Shown: positions 59,403-64,000 of the stretch, in pieces | Numbering within the stretch: position 1 is the first letter of the stretch | Layout: every line of letters starts with the position of its first letter | Source of the DNA: Myxococcales bacterium | Lineage (GTDB): Bacteria > Myxococcota_A > Bradymonadia > UBA7976 > UBA1532 | DNA length: 64,000 bases | Assembly: GCA_020633435.1 (NCBI GenBank) | Contig: JACKDP010000004.1 | Coordinates: 1-64,000, forward strand | Direction of reading: 5' to 3' | Position numbers and translations under genes: made by a program | The notes under the pieces: generated by a model | Databases searched by the model: none | What the model was told of the DNA's origin: nothing | Seen by the model: the letters and a program-made list of their open reading frames with translations, nothing else

Positions 59403-61235
59403 TCAGAGCTCGGAGACGTGGACCTGGATGTCGGTCCCGTTGGGGGAGTCGGAGACGACGCGCAGCCGGTACCGGCGCCCGCTGTCATCCTCGATGTAGG
59501 CGATCTGCTCGCCGCCCGTGATGAGCAGCTTCTCGTGGTCGGTGTCGTCGGCGCCGTCCACGATCAGGCTGGAGAGCTTGCCGGCGGGGGCCAGGTCGGG
59601 CGTGCTGTAGAAGCCCGGCCGGCGCCAGCCATAGGGCACGTCGGCGGCGAGATCCGTCGGGATCACGAAGAACAGGGCCGGCTCGCCGCCGCTCGTGCGG
59701 CGGAAGTAGAAGTCCACCTGGCCGCTGCGCTGGCGGAAGTCGCCCAGGATGAAGTCGGCCAGGTCGGCGGCCTGGGCCTGCAGGAACGGGCGGGTGGCCT
59801 CCGCCGCCTCGGGGCCGGTGATGCCCGCGACGACGCCCGACAAGGTGAACTCGACGTTGGCCTCCCCCTCCTCGAAGCGGGAGTGGTCGGGGCCATGCAT
59901 CGCCACCTCGGCGACTTCATTGATGAATTCCCAGACGTACTGATCCTTGGGGCCGAGCTCGAGGGGCACGCCGAAGTGCACCCAGCCCGCCGGCGCGCCG
60001 TCCTGGCCGATGGAGACCCGGGTGGCGGCGCAGGCGATGTAGCAGTTGTCGCTGCGGAGCTGGCGGTACTTGATGAGGGCGGCGTAGGCCGTCACGTACT
60101 CCAGCGTCCAGGGCGAGATGCGCCAGACGGTGTTGGGGCCCACCGGGTTGTCGGGCAGGTTCTGCTGGCAGCCCTCCGACACACAGGCGGGCACGTAGCG
60201 GTCGTGCTCCTGGATGGCGAAGCGCATGTCCACCGTGGGCTGGGGCGTCAGGCCGGTGATGGTGAAAGCGCTGGGATCCTGGAAGTCGAACTCCAGGGGA
60301 TCGCCGTAGGTCGGGCCGGTGCGATCCACCAGCACGTTGATGTCGTCGCGGCCGGCGGCGGCCTTGAGGCCCTGGGTGACGCGGATGTTGGAGCGCGCCT
60401 CGACGCGCATGCGGAAGTCGGGGCCCAGCACCTCGCCATGGGGGGTGAAGCCCGGCGCCAGGATGCCCGGGTGGGCGCCCACCGGCCCCAGCTTCTCCTC
60501 CAGCGTCGACAGATCGTTGAGGGCGTCGCGCAGGGTCACCCGCATGCGCCCGCCGGCCGAGGTGTTGGGGTGCGTCTCCAGCAGGTTCTCGCGCAGGGAC
60601 CGCACCACCTCGCGGGTCGTGACGACCTCCTCCGTCCGCGCGATCTGCAGGCTGTCGGAGAGGATCTGGCCGAAGCCGCCGCCGATGTCGAAGCGGTCGG
60701 CCACGAGCTGCAGGAACTCGATGGACGTCCCCTCCACCACCACGTTGGCCGGCGTCATCGTCAGCACGCGGATGAGGGAGAACTCGGGGGAGAACTGCCA
60801 GCGGTTGCCGAAGCTGCGCCCCAGCTCCGTCTGGCTGCAGTCGAAGGTGGGCTGCTGGACGTCGCGCTGCCAGTCGGTGCCGCAGGCCGTCTTCACCGCG
60901 TCCATGATGTTCTGCAGGAGCGGCGTGGGATCCAGCTCGAGCAGCACGATGTCATCGGCGACGGGCCCGAGGAGCTGGGCCACCTCGGCGCGATCCATGT
61001 CGAGCACCAGGGGCGGCGTGGGGCTGTCGTCGATGCGCAGGGTGTAGCTGCGCTCGCCCTTGGGCGGCGGGCCGACGGGGCCGTCGGAGGTGGGCGGCCG
61101 GGCGTCGGCCGTGCGGCCGGCGTCGGCGACGACGAGGCCCGAGTCCGGGTCGGCCGGCGCGACCTCCTCGGAGCAGGCCCAGGCGAGCGTCGCCAGGAGC
61201 CCGAGGGTGCTGATCTTCATGGCGCTCTTCGTCAC
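59403..61235 (-). CDS. Large lipoprotein coupled to the FadL-like gene
   Basis: 610 residues from the GTG at 61235, which overlaps the FadL-like stop (GTGA) and follows GGGAG; an ATG 15 bases later is possible but has a poorer site. The lipobox is LAWAC. After an Asp/Ala/Pro stalk comes a long mixed domain with few Cys (KTACGTDW, TFDCSQ, CVSEGCQQN, CYIACAA). Shared blocks with the downstream paralogue are TVWRISPWTLEYVTAYAALI and TDHEKLLITGGEQIAYIEDDSGRRYRL. Likely outer-membrane anchored. Its partner barrel and substrate are inferred from the operon only. Confidence 0.8.
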   Translation of the reverse strand: MTKSAMKISTLGLLATLAWACSEEVAPADPDSGLVVADAGRTADARPPTSDGPVGPPPKGERSYTLRIDDSPTPPLVLDMDRAEVAQLLGPVADDIVLLELDPTPLLQNIMDAVKTACGTDWQRDVQQPTFDCSQTELGRSFGNRWQFSPEFSLIRVLTMTPANVVVEGTSIEFLQLVADRFDIGGGFGQILSDSLQIARTEEVVTTREVVRSLRENLLETHPNTSAGGRMRVTLRDALNDLSTLEEKLGPVGAHPGILAPGFTPHGEVLGPDFRMRVEARSNIRVTQGLKAAAGRDDINVLVDRTGPTYGDPLEFDFQDPSAFTITGLTPQPTVDMRFAIQEHDRYVPACVSEGCQQNLPDNPVGPNTVWRISPWTLEYVTAYAALIKYRQLRSDNCYIACAATRVSIGQDGAPAGWVHFGVPLELGPKDQYVWEFINEVAEVAMHGPDHSRFEEGEANVEFTLSGVVAGITGPEAAEATRPFLQAQAADLADFILGDFRQRSGQVDFYFRRTSGGEPALFFVIPTDLAADVPYGWRRPGFYSTPDLAPAGKLSSLIVDGADDTDHEKLLITGGEQIAYIEDDSGRRYRLRVVSDSPNGTDIQVHVSEL

Positions 61236-62677
61236 TGCGCTCCCCCCAGCGGCACCGTCAGGTGGGCCCCGACCGCCGCGATGAAGAGAGTGTAGCGTCC
61301 ATTGGCCAGGTCATTCTCGGAGGAGGTGACCTCGCGGGGCAGGGTGGCCTGCAGCTTCAGATCGGCCAGCAGCGACATGCCGTTGGCGAAGCCGAAGCGG
61401 GCGCCGAAGCCCCCGAGCAGGCGGTGCCCGTCCGGCGAGGCGGCGTCGATGGTCTCATCGGGGCTCGCCGGCGACTCGTAGCCCACCAGCCAGAGCAGCT
61501 CGGGGCCGTCGGTCAGGCGGTAGCGGCCGGGCAGCACGGCGTGCAGGCTGTCCTGCCAGCGGCGGGGCAGCTCGGCGCGGGAGCGGGGCGGCAGGCCGAA
61601 CTTCGGCTGGGCCAGATCGGGCGACTCCAGGCGGATGCGGAAGGCGTCCACGTCCGACCACTTCACCCAGGTCAGCCCCGGCTCCAGGCGCAGGACGTCG
61701 CTCACGTCCACGCCCACCGACGCCGCCACGCGCTTCGGTATCCGGAACGTCAGGAAGGCGTCCCCCTGGACGAGGGGGGCGTAGACGAGGCCCTCGCTGG
61801 CGAGATCCTGGGTGAAGAAGTCGTCGTTCATGTCGAGGGCGAAGTCGCCCTCGAACTCCAGCTCGGCGCCGTGATCGTAGGACAGGCCGATCTCGACGTT
61901 GGGGTTCGCCTGGATGTGGACGCCGGCCACGAAGCTCAGGGCGTGGGCCGTCGCGTCCGTCAGCGAGAAGGGCCGCGCCAGGATGTCGAGCTCGCGCACC
62001 GCCGGCGGCGCGTCGGGGCCGAAGTCGTTGGCCTGGCTGACCGGGGGGCCGGCGAGCGCGTCGGAGAAGTCCTTCACCGCCCCGAAGTCCTGGATCTTCT
62101 TCAGGTTTGCCAGCCCGAACAGGTAGCTCACGCCCGCACCGATGGACACCTTGTCGTGGACGCCGACGCCCACGCTGCCGGTGACCCGGGTGATGGCGAT
62201 GAAGGCCTCCTGGAGCTGGAAGCGCTGCGGGCCGTGCTCGTCGAAGCTCACCGGCGCGGCGTAGGGCACGTAGACCCCCAGGCCCAGCCCCAGGCGATCA
62301 TGCACGCGGCCGCCGACGAACACATCCAGCGTCGGCGAGAACGGGGTGGCCGACACGCTGCCCGCCTCGCCGGACTTCGAGGCGTCCACGAGGGCCGCCG
62401 GCACCGGCCCGCGCAGCTCGAAGCCATCGGCGAGCTGGTAGGCGCCCCGGTAGTCGCGGGTGTAGCCGATGTGGCCCGCGACGACGCCCAGGCTGGCGAG
62501 CAGCGCGGGGCGGTCGAGGTGCACCAGCAGGCCCGGGTTGTGGTGGACGGCGGCCGCGTCGTGGGCGACGGGGCCCGAGAAGGCCGTGCCGATGACCGGG
62601 GCGTCGAGGCCGCTCGCGACCGCCGCGCCAGGCGCGGCCGCCAGCAGGGCCGGCAGCGTGACAGAGGAGTATCGCAT
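61232..62677 (-). CDS. FadL/TodX-family (OMPP1) outer-membrane protein
   Basis: 481 residues with a signal peptide (LPALLAAAPGAAVA). The family's N-terminal hatch signature is visible as DAAAVHHNPGLLV. Strand segments such as LGLGLGVYVPYAAPVSF, GSVGVGVHDKVSIGAGVSYLFG and SVGVDVSDVLRLEPGLTWVKWSD are typical of OMPP1 long-chain fatty acid or aromatic-hydrocarbon channels. It ends in AHLTVPLGGAQ, unlike most barrels. It is the first gene of a coupled unit with two large lipoproteins, whose role with a FadL channel is new to me. A 10-bp hairpin ends one base before the ATG. Confidence 0.85.
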   Translation of the reverse strand: MRYSSVTLPALLAAAPGAAVASGLDAPVIGTAFSGPVAHDAAAVHHNPGLLVHLDRPALLASLGVVAGHIGYTRDYRGAYQLADGFELRGPVPAALVDASKSGEAGSVSATPFSPTLDVFVGGRVHDRLGLGLGVYVPYAAPVSFDEHGPQRFQLQEAFIAITRVTGSVGVGVHDKVSIGAGVSYLFGLANLKKIQDFGAVKDFSDALAGPPVSQANDFGPDAPPAVRELDILARPFSLTDATAHALSFVAGVHIQANPNVEIGLSYDHGAELEFEGDFALDMNDDFFTQDLASEGLVYAPLVQGDAFLTFRIPKRVAASVGVDVSDVLRLEPGLTWVKWSDVDAFRIRLESPDLAQPKFGLPPRSRAELPRRWQDSLHAVLPGRYRLTDGPELLWLVGYESPASPDETIDAASPDGHRLLGGFGARFGFANGMSLLADLKLQATLPREVTSSENDLANGRYTLFIAAVGAHLTVPLGGAQ

Positions 62678-62678
62678 C

Positions 62679-62712
62679 GGACGGAGCGTGGCAGATCCGC
62701 CCCGCTCCGTCC
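62679..62712 (-). promoter_or_regulatory. Leader hairpin touching the FadL-like start codon
   Basis: GGACGGAGCG and CGCTCCGTCC form a perfect 10-bp stem with a 14-base loop. On the minus strand the 3' arm ends one base before the ATG at 62677, and the only Shine-Dalgarno-like GGAG lies in the 5' arm. It may be an attenuator or a translational switch. Confidence 0.45.
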
Positions 62713-62721
62713 ACGCTGGCG

Positions 62722-63910
62722 TCAGCGGAGGGGCACGCGCCGATCGACGTGGATGCGCTGCAGCTCCACCTCGACGTCGCCGACGGGCTCGGCCGACTCG
62801 ACCCGGGCGATCTTCACCCGGCGCAGCTCGAAGACGAGGGTGTCGGCCTCGTCGGCGAGCCACGCGAAGGCGTCGGCCGGCACGACGATCTGGCCGTCAT
62901 CCTCGGAGACGCAGGTGATCACCTCGGGGCCGTCGGGGTTGCGCAGCACGACGCGCACCTCGTCGCCGTTGCCCGGATCCCAGGTCACGACGGAGCCGGC
63001 CCGCTCGAAGCCGGCCGCCGCGGTCGGGGCGACGCCGCTCACGTCGTCGGGGGCGCCCACGTTGGCCGCGAAGGCGCCCATGTCGACGCTGCCGGGGGCG
63101 CTGATGGCCAGCATCTGGCCGGGCGCCCACAGATCGAAGACGGCGTCGGCGTTCACCGAGTAGCCCTCGCCCAGGTCGTCGTACGCCAGCGAGACATCGA
63201 TGGCGCCGCCCTCGATGGTGACGTCGCCGACGGCGATGCGCACGCCGTCGCCGGCGTCGCCGGGGTCGGCCAGGCTGCTCAAGGTGCAGGCGTCGGCCAC
63301 GCCGAGCGGGACGGGCGGGTTGGGCACGCGGGCGTAGCGCGTGAACGTGGCCGCCCCCTCCACCGTGGCGAAGAGGGGATCGTCACCCGCGCTCAGGCGC
63401 TCGGCCAGGCGCACGCTGCCGCGCAGGCCGGGCTCGCCGGGCATGCCGCCCGCGCCCCCCGCGCCGCCCATGCCGCCGACGCCCCCAGCGCCGCCGGCCC
63501 CAGCCATGCCCGCCTTCGCCGCCAGCCCCGGCCATGCCGCCCGCGCCGCCAGCGCCGCCGCCCATGCCGCCTTCACCGCCGCCGGCCCTGGCCATGCCGC
63601 CCGCGCCGCCGGCGCCGCCGCCCATGCCGCCTTCACCGCCGCCCGCGCCGGCATGCATGCCGCCTGCGCCACCGGCGCCGCCGCCCATGCCGCCGGCCCC
63701 GGCCTCACCGCCGACGCCGCCTTCGCCCCCGAAGGGCTGCGGGCCGCCGCCCTGGCCACCCTGGCCACCCTGGCCACCCTGGCCGCCCATTCCACCGGCG
63801 CCCATGTCCGCCACGGTGCCGTTGCCGCCGCTCTCGTCGTCGCAGCCCGCCGCCACGACCGCCACCAGGGCCAGCGCGCCGACGCGCCGGGCCAGCTTCG
63901 CCCAGACCAT
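62722..63910 (-). pseudogene. Gly-rich-linker lipoprotein gene split by a +1 frameshift
   Basis: The first frame (63910 inward) encodes a signal peptide with lipobox VVAAGC (Cys23), then a long linker of GGMGGGAGGAGG-type repeats. It runs out of phase near 63510. The second frame continues the same repeat (AGGAGGVGGMGGAGGAGGM) and then the folded domain (RGSVRLAERLSAGDD to the stop at 62722). The other repeat units read GAAGGCGGCATG at the equivalent point; here there is one extra G (CCC on the plus strand at 63509-63511). Removing it restores a 395-residue protein. The cause could be a sequencing error, a true mutation or reversible slippage. The C-terminal domain is beta-rich, ending in VELQRIHVDRRVPLR. 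Signal and domain both look intact. Confidence 0.8.
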
Positions 63911-63942
63911 GTCTCCCCCCGGGATTTTCGCGTACTTTTACA

Positions 63943-63971
63943 GGTATACCAGAGCCCCCCGGGTCCCGGAA
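63943..63971 (-). promoter_or_regulatory. Extended -10 promoter for the Gly-rich lipoprotein gene
   Basis: On the minus strand TG-G-TATACC is an extended -10 element (63943-63948 with TG just upstream) and TTCCGG lies 17 bases before it as a poor -35. It is 33 bases upstream of the start at 63910. Confidence 0.4.
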
Positions 63972-64000
63972 ACGCCGGCTTGTCCGGCCAGCGCGGATTC

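Noticed and set aside
57621..61295. A plus-strand open frame of over 1,200 codons.
   Set aside because: It is fully antisense to two lipoprotein genes with good signals, and its translation is His/Gly/Ala/Val-rich low complexity without any domain.
63430..63800. Tandem short repeats resembling a CRISPR array or satellite.
   Set aside because: The units have no distinct spacers and translate as Gly-Gly-Met/Ala linker in a lipoprotein frame.

Overview
The window is about 70% GC or higher, almost fully coding, and reads as the chromosome of a Myxococcota (deltaproteobacterial) bacterium, possibly Bradymonadales- or Polyangia-like. That placement is an inference from gene content: many lipoproteins with Gly-Gly-Ala/Met linkers and Asp-Ala-rich stalks, several disulfide-rich secreted proteins, an extracytoplasmic caspase, sigma-54 control, FadL/LamB-type barrels and a type IV pilin. 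I see no rRNA, tRNA, CRISPR array, prophage or plasmid function. Many gene junctions are 1- or 4-base overlaps (TGATG, GTGA, ATGA, possibly one CTGA).

Layout. 1-4175: three disulfide-rich secreted proteins. 4231-6484: an outer-membrane-type protein and an exported coiled coil. 6663-9588: a DHH-like phosphoesterase, a secreted protein with a sigma-54 promoter, and a solitary DNA methylase. 9687-17285: SLC13-type permease, LOG-family enzyme, FemAB/GNAT-like protein, pilin, malate dehydrogenase, MATE transporter and LysR regulator. 17376-24890: lipoprotein plus ferritin-like protein, a porin-like barrel, a small exported protein with a sigma-54 activator, and a large protease-propeller-barrel protein. 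24989-26256: a REP-associated transposase with adjacent REP-like repeats. 26257-31536: a molybdenum sulfite dehydrogenase and its cytochrome, divergent from a desaturase-rhodanese fusion and a TIM-barrel lipoprotein. 31512-34116: AKR/CMD/cupin/AraC operon. 34311-38213: ECF sigma, anti-sigma, caspase and Cys-rich lipoprotein operon. 38476-42710: lipoproteins. 42710-48035: an alpha-glucan operon (two GH13 lipoproteins and a maltoporin-like barrel). 48243-49531: an unknown gene pair. 50130-52707: a VKOR-thioredoxin fusion, OmpA-like and TlpA-like proteins. 52711-54718: BMC-domain protein, EF-P and CPBP protease. 54855-57470: acireductone dioxygenase, a lipoprotein and a TSUP (sulfite-exporter-type) permease. 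57648-63910: FadL-like barrel with two paralogous lipoproteins, downstream of a frameshifted Gly-rich lipoprotein gene.

Three threads tie the window together. First, six sequences match the -24/-12 sigma-54 consensus closely and sit just upstream of genes; three of them serve the sulfite dehydrogenase operon, the divergent desaturase-rhodanese gene and the TSUP permease, which suggests a sigma-54-controlled sulfur/sulfite response. A perfect palindrome lies where an enhancer-binding site would be expected between the divergent pair. Second, a VKOR-thioredoxin/TlpA oxidative-folding operon occurs in a genome segment that encodes five very Cys-rich exported proteins. Third, a translationally coupled operon links an ECF sigma factor and a membrane anti-sigma factor to an exported caspase, a candidate for an undescribed envelope-stress or cell-death module.
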